DNA of 9,869 bases, taken from contig JACDEK010000024.1 in the NCBI GenBank assembly GCA_013816445.1, positions 1 to 9,869 on the forward strand, in the 5' to 3' direction. The number at the start of each line of letters is the position of its first letter. Positions within the stretch are counted from its first letter, which is position 1. The notes under the pieces were generated by a model. That model did no database searches. It was given only the letters and a program-made list of their open reading frames with translations, and had not been told where the DNA came from. Origin of the DNA: Candidatus Saccharimonadota bacterium (lineage in GTDB: Bacteria > Patescibacteriota > Saccharimonadia > CAILAD01 > BJGX01). Shown piece after piece: positions 1-5,620 of this stretch. Both the position numbers and the translations under genes were made by a program.

Positions 1-255
1 TATGACATTAAGCTCAGTAGTGCTGATAAAGCTGACATTAGTGCAGCCAGCAATGCCTACTATGGCCAGACGATCGATACTCAGCAGGTTGCCAAAGATC
101 TGACAGGTAAATCTAAGAAAGATGCTACAGATGTAGTTAAGCCAAATAATTCACAGGTGACGGGAGTGCAGGTTGAGACTAGCCCTGTCCTTATGCCCTA
201 CTTGCCATTCTTTGCGAATAGAATTAACGTACAAATTCAGGTATCTACAAATTAA
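1..255 (+). CDS. C-terminal fragment of an unidentified protein (5' end outside window)
   Basis: Reading frame 1 is open from the first base to a TAA at 253-255, giving the last 84 residues of a longer protein. The end is polar and Lys/Asp-rich (around residues 35-52, LTGKSKKDATD), followed by a hydrophobic beta-like tail ending NRINVQIQVSTN. A GKS-x-x-x-A segment followed by a Pro-rich turn (SPVLMPYLPFF) and a final I-x-V-x-I strand recalls the C-termini of proteins annotated as baseplate J/gp47-like in CPR genomes. That is a memory-based resemblance, not a domain match. The stop overlaps the next start by one base (TAATG), so the gene is probably co-transcribed with ruvX. The coding call is firm; the function is not. 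Confidence 0.75.
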   Translation, partial: YDIKLSSADKADISAASNAYYGQTIDTQQVAKDLTGKSKKDATDVVKPNNSQVTGVQVETSPVLMPYLPFFANRINVQIQVSTN

Positions 256-641
256 TGGAGACAGTACTGGGTTTTGACTACGGAGAAGCGCGTATTGGTG
301 TAGCTATTGCCCGCAAGGGTAGTGTAGAGCCACTAATTACTTTAGATGCTACTGATCCATGGCCTGACATTGCCTCGCTTATGATCGAGTACACTCCACT
401 GCAGCTCGTCGTCGGCTTACCTCGAAATTTAGATGGTCATATAACTGCTCAAACCAAAATAGCCCAAAGCTTTGCTGATAGCTTAGCTCAACTCACTCAA
501 TTGCCTGTAGCGATGCAAGATGAAGCTATGAGCTCGCAGCGTGCTCTAGAGCGGATAGGTAAAAATACACCTATAAAACAACGCAAAAAGATTCTTGACC
601 AAGTGGCTGCTCAAATTATCCTTGAGGATTATCTGCGATGA
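255..641 (+). CDS. ruvX: YqgF/RuvX family RNase H-fold nuclease
   Basis: At 128 residues this is a short but complete YqgF-family protein. Visible family motifs are GFDYGEARIGVA (residues 6-17, with acidic D8), VVGLPRNLDG (52-61), DEAMSSQRA (89-97, with E90 in place of the usual DER-type segment) and a C-terminal KKILDQVAAQIILEDYL (111-127, with D115). D8, E90 and D115 match the three acidic positions of the RNase H-like active site. Members act in 16S rRNA 5'-end maturation or as Holliday junction resolvase-like nucleases; the sequence does not say which. The start is the ATG overlapping the upstream stop, with no clear Shine-Dalgarno, consistent with translational coupling. The 3' end overlaps mltG by ATGA. 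Confidence 0.93.
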   Translation: METVLGFDYGEARIGVAIARKGSVEPLITLDATDPWPDIASLMIEYTPLQLVVGLPRNLDGHITAQTKIAQSFADSLAQLTQLPVAMQDEAMSSQRALERIGKNTPIKQRKKILDQVAAQIILEDYLR

Positions 642-1747
642 ACCCAGTACAGGTGCCATCGACTGAGTCTACACAACATATTCAAGAGAGTGATCAAACT
701 AAACCGACTATTGAAACACCTCCAGATTTAGGCAAGAAGCCCAAAAGAACCTATAAGGCCATTCATTTTATTATTGGCTGTCTTATTTTAATTACACTCA
801 TTAGTATTGGAGCGACTGTACTATGGTTTAGTATGGGCTTAGTGGCTGTGCGCCCAGATGTGCCCGTAAACGGAGAAGTAGTAGAGGTTAAGGAGAGTTC
901 AAGCCTAGAGGACATTGCCTCTCAGTTGGCAGCAAAAGATCTTATTAGCGATAAGACCGTTTTTATCTTGTATGCCAAATTTGGTCCAGCACATGGTAAG
1001 CTACAGCCTGGACCGTATTTAATTAAGCCTACGAGTAATATAAAACAGATTGTGAGTAATATGGCAGCTGGAAAAATAGCTATTAGTAAAATTACTTTTC
1101 CTGAAGGTATAACTATTAATGAAATGGCCAAGCGTTTTGCTGCTGCTGGCTATGGTACTAAAGACGAGTATTTATCTGCTGTCAAAAAGCTTGCTCCTGA
1201 GTTTGGCTTTGTACCAACCTTTGCCCAAGACAATCCAGAGGGGTATTTGTTTCCGGCAACCTATAGCTTTACAATTAATAGCCCGGCAGACGTTTTGGTA
1301 CGCCAGCAATATGAGGCTTTTGCTACCAATATATCACCACTAATTAAGGCAAATAGGCCAGCAAACTTAATCGAGCACGAGGTGCTGACTCTAGCTTCTG
1401 TGGTTGAAAAAGAAGCGCTCACGACGAAAGACCGCAAGCTGACAGCAGGGGTTTTCTTGAATCGCTTGGCCCTAGGCATGAAGCTAGAGAGCGATGTGAC
1501 TGTTAATTATACGACAGGTAAGACACAAACCACTCCAGGTGATATAGCTATTGCATCAGCTTACAATACGTATAAGATAAGAGGTTTGCCACCAACACCA
1601 ATAGATAACCCGGGTACAGAGTCGGTTGAAGCTGTTATGAACCCAACAAAATCAGACTATATTTTCTTCTTGGCGGGTAAAGATGGGGTGGTATATTATG
1701 CCAAAACTTTGCCAGAACATGACCAAAATATCAAAAACCACCTGTAA
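638..1747 (+). CDS. mltG: Endolytic murein transglycosylase MltG (YceG-like)
   Basis: This 369-residue protein cuts nascent glycan strands at the membrane. It has a polar cytoplasmic N-terminus (1-40), one membrane segment (about 42-70) and a LysM-like region (about 78-145). The YceG catalytic domain carries EGYLFPATY (201-209), LASVVEKEA (252-260) with the predicted catalytic Glu257, FLNRL (273-277), ESDVTVNY (284-291) and YNTYKIRGLPPTPIDNPG (309-326). These match the E. coli MltG block around its catalytic ASIVEKE Glu. The ATG at 638 overlaps the ruvX stop; GAGGA at 624-628 gives a 9-nt spacing. The ruvX-mltG order occurs in many bacteria. No convincing terminator follows; only an AT-rich 5-bp hairpin is seen near 1752-1770. 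Confidence 0.95.
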   Translation: MNPVQVPSTESTQHIQESDQTKPTIETPPDLGKKPKRTYKAIHFIIGCLILITLISIGATVLWFSMGLVAVRPDVPVNGEVVEVKESSSLEDIASQLAAKDLISDKTVFILYAKFGPAHGKLQPGPYLIKPTSNIKQIVSNMAAGKIAISKITFPEGITINEMAKRFAAAGYGTKDEYLSAVKKLAPEFGFVPTFAQDNPEGYLFPATYSFTINSPADVLVRQQYEAFATNISPLIKANRPANLIEHEVLTLASVVEKEALTTKDRKLTAGVFLNRLALGMKLESDVTVNYTTGKTQTTPGDIAIASAYNTYKIRGLPPTPIDNPGTESVEAVMNPTKSDYIFFLAGKDGVVYYAKTLPEHDQNIKNHL

Positions 1748-1786
1748 ACAGCTATATTTTGCTTTTATAGAGCCAAAAAATTGCGC

Positions 1787-1818
1787 TTGACCCTACTTTT
1801 TACTCGTGTTAGTATAGT
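1787..1818 (+). promoter_or_regulatory. Candidate promoter of the LysM-CHAP gene
   Basis: A -35 box TTGACC (1787-1792) is followed after 17 nt by TAGTAT (1810-1815). The overlapping TATAGT (1813-1818) is a better -10 but would need a 20-nt spacer. TATAGT is preceded by TAG where the other promoters in this window have TGG. The expected start is near 1822-1825, giving a leader of about 225 nt. The choice of -10 is uncertain. Confidence 0.5.
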
Positions 1819-1824
1819 GAGCGT

Positions 1825-2048
1825 ACTCCTGTTAAAGATAAGCATTATTCAGTCACTATTAGGCCAAGGCACATAGTTTGTGAGTTTATCTTTATAGGTG
1901 TTCCTGCGACATTCTTATCAGATTAGGAGATCATTAATTAACCTAAGGTCGAACTCTCCGGTCCTGCATTTTGTAGGAGACAGATAAGCCGCAGACGTTT
2001 CTCTATTACCAACATAGAGAAAGGGAGAACTGTATTAGTAAAAAGATA
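1825..2048 (+). ncRNA. Structured 5' leader, candidate cis-regulatory RNA or riboswitch
   Basis: There is no ORF in this stretch, but many potential stems. Stem A pairs TAAAGATAA (1833-1841) with TTATCTTTA (1886-1894), 9 bp, with an inner ACTAT/ATAGT pair (1855-1859/1873-1877). A closing helix CTGCG (1904-1908)/CGCAG (1990-1994) encloses TTAGG/CCTAA (1923-1927/1942-1946) and TCCTGC/GTAGGA (1962-1967/1973-1978, loop ATTTT), which would make a three-way junction. A 9-bp hairpin TTTCTCTAT/ATAGAGAAA (1998-2006/2014-2022) follows. The purine-rich GGGAG at 2023-2027 could pair upstream (TCTCC 1955-1959 with GGAGA 2024-2028) or downstream (AAGGG 2021-2025 with CCCTT 2059-2063). The segment GACAGATAAGCCGCAGACG (1979-1997) resembles the 3' conserved strand of the ydaO c-di-AMP riboswitch as I remember it, and cell-wall hydrolases are known targets of that class. 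However, the GGGGRACC-type element is not visible, so the ligand is open. Confidence 0.45.
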
Positions 2049-3230
2049 ATGGGTTTACCCCTTCAAGTGCGACGTGAAAATTTCACGAGCGTGGGACAAC
2101 CAGAAACTTTTACCAAAACAAACAAACTTGCTGATATTTCAAAATCAAAATCAGTTTTTATAGCAAGTTCCCGAGCTCAAAATCGAATAGAATCATTCAA
2201 GAATGCTGCCAAGCGTTCTACTCAACCACGTCATGGAATTGGTAGATTTGCTTTACATGCTGGTGTTATCGCTCTCGTAGTAGTGGCTGTGACTGCTGGT
2301 CGAGTTAACTCACAGGCCAGTCTTATCTCTAGTGATGTTACAACCCACGACGACAGAACCTCACTTATTACCACAGGGGCAGTACTAGCCGAAGGCTCTT
2401 CTACGATGGTTTCAGCCGATCTTAGTCAAAAAGCTAAAGATCTTAATGCCCAAAGCACTCTTGCGACTGCTGGAGACGAGTATTTGGCTAAAAGACAGCC
2501 AGTTATGATTGCTGGCGCGCCGAGTCGTGATATCTTGGCGTATGCAGTGAAAGAAGGTGATACCCTTAGCTCTCTATCAGTGAAGTTTAATATTACTTCA
2601 GACACCATTAAATGGGCTAATGATATTACAGACGAAAACACCATTAAGCCAGGCAGCAAATTAACTATCTTACCGGTCTCAGGTATCTTATATACTGGTA
2701 CGGGTAATGATGACTTAGGAGAAATCGCATCACGTTATCAAGCAAATGCCGCTATAGTTGATAGCTTCAATGCTCTTGATGGTAAATCTCCTGTCGTTGG
2801 TCAGAAAATTGTGATTCCTGATGGTGTAAAGCCAGTAGAAGTAGTTGCTCCGACGGTACAAGTTGCTTCGGTTACAAAATCAACTATAACAACAACTGGC
2901 CCAACAATTTCATACAATTTACGAGCTGCAGGTAATGGTAATAACTACGCCTATGGATACTGTACTTGGTACGTAGCCAACCGTCGTTATATGCCAAGTT
3001 CACTTGGTAATGCTAATCAGTGGCCATATAATGCCCCAAGGGCTGGTATGAACGTCGGTAACTCACCTGTAGCTGGTGCCGCTGGTGTACAGCGCGGTGG
3101 TAACCACGTTGTGTTTATTGAACGAGTAGAAGGTGGCACTGTGTTTTATACCGAAATGAACGGCCCTGCCGGCTGGGGTAGAGTTAACGCAGGTAGTGCC
3201 CCTGCAAGTAGATTTATCTACGTATACTAA
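2049..3230 (+). CDS. Membrane-anchored LysM-CHAP peptidoglycan hydrolase or amidase
   Basis: The 393-residue protein has a basic cytoplasmic N-terminus (1-66), one membrane segment (about 67-84) and a low-complexity linker. LysM repeat 1 spans about 164-209 (YAVKEGDTLSSLS, then NTIKPGSKLTILP). A diverged second LysM-like repeat spans about 213-258 (GEIASRYQANAAIVDSFNAL, VVGQKIVIP). A Thr/Val-rich linker leads to a C-terminal CHAP domain (about 295-393). Predicted catalytic residues are Cys305 in YGYCTWYVANRR, His353 in GGNHVVFIE and a polar residue in TEMN (E369/N371). LysM binds glycan chains; CHAP domains cleave peptide or amide bonds in peptidoglycan. The start is uncertain: ATG 2049 lacks a close Shine-Dalgarno, as GGGAG ends 21 nt upstream. 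No later Met precedes the membrane segment. ATT at 2034 is in frame at good spacing from GGGAG but would be an unusual start. The structured leader suggests regulated expression. Confidence 0.9.
   Translation: MGLPLQVRRENFTSVGQPETFTKTNKLADISKSKSVFIASSRAQNRIESFKNAAKRSTQPRHGIGRFALHAGVIALVVVAVTAGRVNSQASLISSDVTTHDDRTSLITTGAVLAEGSSTMVSADLSQKAKDLNAQSTLATAGDEYLAKRQPVMIAGAPSRDILAYAVKEGDTLSSLSVKFNITSDTIKWANDITDENTIKPGSKLTILPVSGILYTGTGNDDLGEIASRYQANAAIVDSFNALDGKSPVVGQKIVIPDGVKPVEVVAPTVQVASVTKSTITTTGPTISYNLRAAGNGNNYAYGYCTWYVANRRYMPSSLGNANQWPYNAPRAGMNVGNSPVAGAAGVQRGGNHVVFIERVEGGTVFYTEMNGPAGWGRVNAGSAPASRFIYVY
2073..2087. repeat. Perfect 15-bp palindrome inside the start of the LysM-CHAP gene
   Basis: CGTGAAAATTTCACG has 7-bp arms and a 1-nt centre, about 25 nt after the ATG. 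It could be an operator-like site or an mRNA hairpin near the initiation region. It also encodes residues 9-13 of the protein, so chance is possible. Confidence 0.3.
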
Positions 3231-3232
3231 TC

Positions 3233-3350
3233 GACCCTCACAGCTTAAGAATTACGGCGTTAAAAAAAATTCTGCAACTCAACGTAGGTTGACTACGTCT
3301 CCTTGGCAGAATTTTTGTTTCGCCTTGTACTTCATTAAGCTGTGAAGGTC
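3233..3350. repeat. 118-nt nested imperfect palindrome after the LysM-CHAP gene
   Basis: The outer arms GACCCTCACAGCTTAA (3233-3248) and TTAAGCTGTGAAGGTC (3335-3350) are inverted copies matching at 15 of 16 positions. The next layer pairs imperfectly (GAA..TAC..GGCG on the left with CGCC..GTA..TTC on the right). An 11-bp perfect stem (3265-3275/3306-3316) and an apical ACGTAG/CTACGT hairpin (3282-3287/3293-3298, loop GTTGA) follow. At the tip TCAAC (3279-3283) can instead pair with GTTGA (3288-3292), an exclusive alternative. This is much more symmetry than a plain terminator needs. It may be a MITE or REP-like element, an mRNA 3' stabiliser or a small RNA. No target-site duplication is obvious. 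Confidence 0.6.
3265..3320 (+). terminator. Terminator core inside the large palindrome
   Basis: Stem AAAAATTCTGC (3265-3275)/GCAGAATTTTT (3306-3316) is 11 bp and is followed by GTTT, giving TTTTTGTTT on the + strand. The A-run at 3262-3269 would serve the opposite strand. It sits 35 nt after the LysM-CHAP stop. The internal region is long because it holds a second hairpin. Confidence 0.6.
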
Positions 3351-3404
3351 TTTAAGATTGTACGTCTCATCCGTTATCACATAATGTCTTTCATTTTACT
3401 CATC

Positions 3405-3438
3405 AAAAACCCACCTGCATAGTAGCGGTGGGTTTTTT
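3405..3438. terminator. Bidirectional rho-independent terminator
   Basis: AAAAACCCACC (3405-3415) pairs with GGTGGGTTTTT (3427-3437) around the 11-nt loop 3416-3426. It has a GC-rich CCCACC/GGTGGG core with T6 on the + strand and A5 on the other. It separates the LysM-CHAP unit from the obgE promoter. No convincing - strand gene faces it, so the opposite orientation may be incidental. Confidence 0.85.
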
Positions 3439-3467
3439 GGTAAGAAAAAAGTAGCAGATTGTAGAGG

Positions 3468-3496
3468 TTGAAATTATAGGTAAAATATGGTATATT
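3468..3496 (+). promoter_or_regulatory. Strong promoter of obgE, apparently leaderless
   Basis: TTGAAA (3468-3473), a 17-nt spacer and TATATT (3491-3496), with TGG directly before the -10 (extended -10 TGGTATATT, 3488-3496). Only 6 nt separate the -10 from the obgE ATG at 3503, so transcription should start at or within a base or two of the start codon. Confidence 0.85.
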
Positions 3497-3502
3497 TTCA
3501 AG

Positions 3503-4771
3503 ATGTTTACAGATATAGCAACAATCAAAGCAATGGCCGGAAAAGGTGGCAATGGCTATATGAGCTTTCAGAGTAGCCGCGGTAATGCCAAAGGTGGCCC
3601 AGATGGTGGTGATGGTGGTAAGGGTGGCGATGTTATTATGCGCGCTGATCACAATACTAGTACTCTTAGTAAATATCGTACGGCTCGCACCTGGCAAGCC
3701 AAAGATGGTGAGGCAGGCTTTACCAACAAGCGTCATGGCAAAAACGGCGAAGATACGGTATTGATTGTGCCCCCAGGCACAATCATACGCGAAGGAGAAG
3801 AAGTACTTGCCGATCTAGAGCTAAACGGTGATGAATGTATTGTCTCAAAAGGTGGCGATGGCGGTTTTGGTAATACGCATTTTAAGAGTTCTATTCGTCA
3901 AGCACCAAAAATGGCCGAGTTAGGCGAGGTGGGCGAGAATAAAGACCTTACTCTAGAGCTCAAGCTGGTGGCTGATGTTGGTTTGGTTGGTCTGCCAAAT
4001 GCCGGCAAGAGTACACTGCTTAGTATGGTCAGTAACGCTCGCCCAGAAATAGGTAGCTATGCCTTTACAACTCTTGTGCCAAACCTTGGTGTGGTTGATA
4101 TTGATGATACTAGCTTTTTGATGGCTGATATCCCTGGTCTAATAGAAGGCGCTAGCGAAGGTAAGGGCCTGGGTGATGAGTTTTTGCGTCATGTAGAGCG
4201 CTGTAAGGTACTCTTACACCTTATAGATGTCAATACCGAAGACATTGTGGCTGATTACCAAACTATTCGTCAAGAACTCAAGAACTACGTTGTTGATTTA
4301 TCTGAAAGACCAAGTATTGTCGCGCTTACCAAAACCGAGACAATACTAGAAGCTGATGTTAAAAAGCTTCAGACCAAGCTTGCCAAACATATTAAGGCCA
4401 AGCCAGATACAACTCATACTATATCAGCTGTTTCACAGACGGGGCTAGTGGCATTATTGCGCGACACAAATCATTTGGTACAACAAGCCAGTAAGGCAGA
4501 GGCTGAGCAATTAGAAATAGAAGATAATGAAATGCCGGTTATAACTTTGACCAGTGCAATTGGCTGGAGTGTAGAAAAAGTAGGTGATAAATTTGTAGTC
4601 AGTGGTGAAGAAGTAGAGCGATTTGCTAGACGTACCAACTTTGCACAGCTAGATGGCTTACGTCGCTTACGCGAGATTCTGCGTAAAAAAGGTGTACTCA
4701 AAGAAGCCGGTCGGCTGGATGGTGAAAAAGGAGACATTATTTCTATCGCTGGTAAGGATCTAAAATGGTAG
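3503..4771 (+). CDS. obgE: Obg family GTPase (ribosome assembly/stress)
   Basis: At 422 residues it has the full three-part Obg layout. The glycine-rich Obg fold (about 1-157) includes GKGGNGYMSF and GGPDGGDGGKGGDV. The G domain (about 158-325) carries G1 GLPNAGKST (163-171), switch I with TT (189-190), G3 DIPGLI (209-214) and G5 SAV (308-310). A C-terminal OCT domain (about 353-422) includes GEEVERFARRTNF and the closing strand. Obg binds the 50S subunit and links GTP/ppGpp levels to ribosome maturation. The G4 motif at 276-279 reads TKTE instead of NKxD, which bears on guanine specificity. The start is fixed by the normal Obg N-terminus (MF-x-D); there is no room for a Shine-Dalgarno in the predicted transcript. 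Its 3' end overlaps the methyltransferase start by 7 nt. Confidence 0.96.
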   Translation: MFTDIATIKAMAGKGGNGYMSFQSSRGNAKGGPDGGDGGKGGDVIMRADHNTSTLSKYRTARTWQAKDGEAGFTNKRHGKNGEDTVLIVPPGTIIREGEEVLADLELNGDECIVSKGGDGGFGNTHFKSSIRQAPKMAELGEVGENKDLTLELKLVADVGLVGLPNAGKSTLLSMVSNARPEIGSYAFTTLVPNLGVVDIDDTSFLMADIPGLIEGASEGKGLGDEFLRHVERCKVLLHLIDVNTEDIVADYQTIRQELKNYVVDLSERPSIVALTKTETILEADVKKLQTKLAKHIKAKPDTTHTISAVSQTGLVALLRDTNHLVQQASKAEAEQLEIEDNEMPVITLTSAIGWSVEKVGDKFVVSGEEVERFARRTNFAQLDGLRRLREILRKKGVLKEAGRLDGEKGDIISIAGKDLKW

Positions 4772-5325
4772 ATTTCTTAGTGACCGGTATTAGATTGAAC
4801 TGTGAAACCAAGCCTGACTTGTTTTCACCCAAAGGCCTAGATAGTGGTACACGAATACTATTAGAATCAGTACCCAAGGTAATGCCAGACTACCAGTCTG
4901 CAATAGACTGGGGCTGTGGCTGGGGTGCAATAGGTATAATTCTCGCCAAATGTAATCCACACGCCGAAGCAATCGCACTTGACTCTGATATAGCCGCCGT
5001 TAGTACAGCTCAAGCCAATAAAGAGTTAAATGGTGTTACAAACTTAACGGTGATTGCTAGCCATGGTTTTGACCAAGTAGAGGCTGATAAAAAGTTTGAT
5101 CTTATTACCAGTAACCCACCAACTCATCGAGGCCGTGAAGTGGTAGAAACGATGATTTCACAGAGTCTCACTCGACTGAATAATGATGGAGTTCTCTTGA
5201 TAGTTATTGAGGCACGGCTAAAGCCTTGGGTTGCTAGACAAATGAAAGAAGCATTTGGCAATTATAGAATTGTGAAGCGTAGCCCCAAACACGTGGTACT
5301 CAAAGCCGTAAAAATGGTACAATAG
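4765..5325 (+). CDS. RsmC-like class I SAM-dependent methyltransferase
   Basis: This 186-residue protein is a single methyltransferase domain similar to the catalytic C-terminal half of RsmC-type 16S rRNA guanine-N2 methyltransferases. Visible motifs are FSPKGLDSGTRILLE (20-34), SAM-binding motif I DWGCGWGAIG (48-57), acidic residue Asp73 in ALDSD for the ribose, and the catalytic SNPPTHRG (116-123), with NPPT typical of exocyclic amine methylation. It lacks the N-terminal pseudo-domain of the longer enterobacterial RsmC; the one-domain form is common elsewhere. The ATG at 4765 lies inside the obgE 3' end, so it is translationally coupled to it. Target base G1207 of 16S rRNA is inferred from the family; another rRNA or small-molecule substrate is possible. 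Confidence 0.85.
   Translation: MVDFLVTGIRLNCETKPDLFSPKGLDSGTRILLESVPKVMPDYQSAIDWGCGWGAIGIILAKCNPHAEAIALDSDIAAVSTAQANKELNGVTNLTVIASHGFDQVEADKKFDLITSNPPTHRGREVVETMISQSLTRLNNDGVLLIVIEARLKPWVARQMKEAFGNYRIVKRSPKHVVLKAVKMVQ
5315..5323 (+). promoter_or_regulatory. Extended -10 promoter for the 65-aa gene, apparently leaderless
   Basis: TGGTACAAT (5315-5323) lies across the end of the methyltransferase gene. No good -35 is seen at 17-18 nt upstream. The -10 ends 7 nt before the ATG at 5331, the same geometry as obgE, so the transcript should begin at or next to the start codon. Confidence 0.55.
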
Positions 5326-5330
5326 TACTA

Positions 5331-5528
5331 ATGGAACAACGCAAAAAAGACCCCGCCCGCGAATATTTTAAAAAAGAACTGAGCGATCAAGATGTAACAA
5401 AGGCTGCTCATTATACCTACAGAGATGGTTTTCGGCTTGGCCTAGGTATTTTTGTGGGTTTTTTGGCAGGTAGCTCGGTACTTCTTTTGGCAGTGTATAT
5501 ATTGAATTTTGTTTTTCATACTTTGTAG
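5331..5528 (+). CDS. Small single-span membrane protein of unknown function
   Basis: I do not recognise a family. The 65-residue product has a charged N-terminal half (1-33, rich in Lys, Asp, Glu and Arg, for example EQRKKDPAREYFKKEL) and one hydrophobic segment (about 36-62, starting GLGIFVGFLAG and ending at the C-terminus NFVFHTL). An N-in topology is likely from the positive charge before the helix. The size and layout recall SecE, but I see no SecE signature, so that name is not used. It lies 5 nt after the methyltransferase stop and 9 nt before a tRNA gene. It has no Shine-Dalgarno, which fits the leaderless promoter proposed just upstream. The length, coding composition and tight packing support a real gene. 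Confidence 0.7.
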   Translation: MEQRKKDPAREYFKKELSDQDVTKAAHYTYRDGFRLGLGIFVGFLAGSSVLLLAVYILNFVFHTL

Positions 5529-5531
5529 TAT
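5502..5531 (+). promoter_or_regulatory. Weak candidate promoter for tRNA-Ala
   Basis: TTGAAT (5502-5507), 18 nt, TAGTAT (5526-5531). The -10 ends 6 nt before the mature tRNA 5' end at 5538, so transcription could begin at or near it. The boxes lie within and just after the 65-aa gene; co-transcription with that gene is the alternative. Confidence 0.3.
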
Positions 5532-5537
5532 TGTTTT

Positions 5538-5613
5538 GGGGCATTGGCGCAGTTGGTAGCGCGCATCCATGGCATGGATGAGGTCATCGGTTCGAACCCG
5601 ATATGCTCCACCA
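5538..5613 (+). tRNA. tRNA-Ala, anticodon GGC
   Basis: It folds as a complete 76-nt cloverleaf. The acceptor GGGGCAT pairs with ATGCTCC (one G-T). The D arm is GCGC/GCGC with loop AGTTGGTA. The anticodon stem is CATCC/GGATG with loop ATGGCAT, placing GGC at 5571-5573. The variable loop is AGGTC and the T arm ATCGG/CCGAT has loop TTCGAAC. The discriminator is A and the 3' CCA is encoded (5611-5613). It reads GCC/GCU alanine codons. Confidence 0.97.
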
Positions 5614-5620
5614 AGAAAAG

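Noticed and set aside
1752..1770. Terminator directly after mltG
   Set aside because: Only a weak CTATA/TATAG hairpin without a GC stem or a following T-run is visible.
3233..3350. Integron attC site or SRP/6S RNA for the large palindrome
   Set aside because: The RYYYAAC/GTRRRRY attC ends are not present, and the conserved SRP apical loop is absent. A 6S-like identity cannot be supported because the central bubble and length do not fit clearly.
3590..3645. GGTGGTGATGGTGG-type tandem repeat
   Set aside because: It is the coding consequence of the glycine-rich Obg fold rather than an independent DNA repeat.
3377..3736. 119-codon open frame on the - strand across the obgE start
   Set aside because: It overlaps the terminator, the promoter and the conserved 5' part of obgE. 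Its composition is that of an antisense shadow of Gly-rich codons, and no family features are visible.
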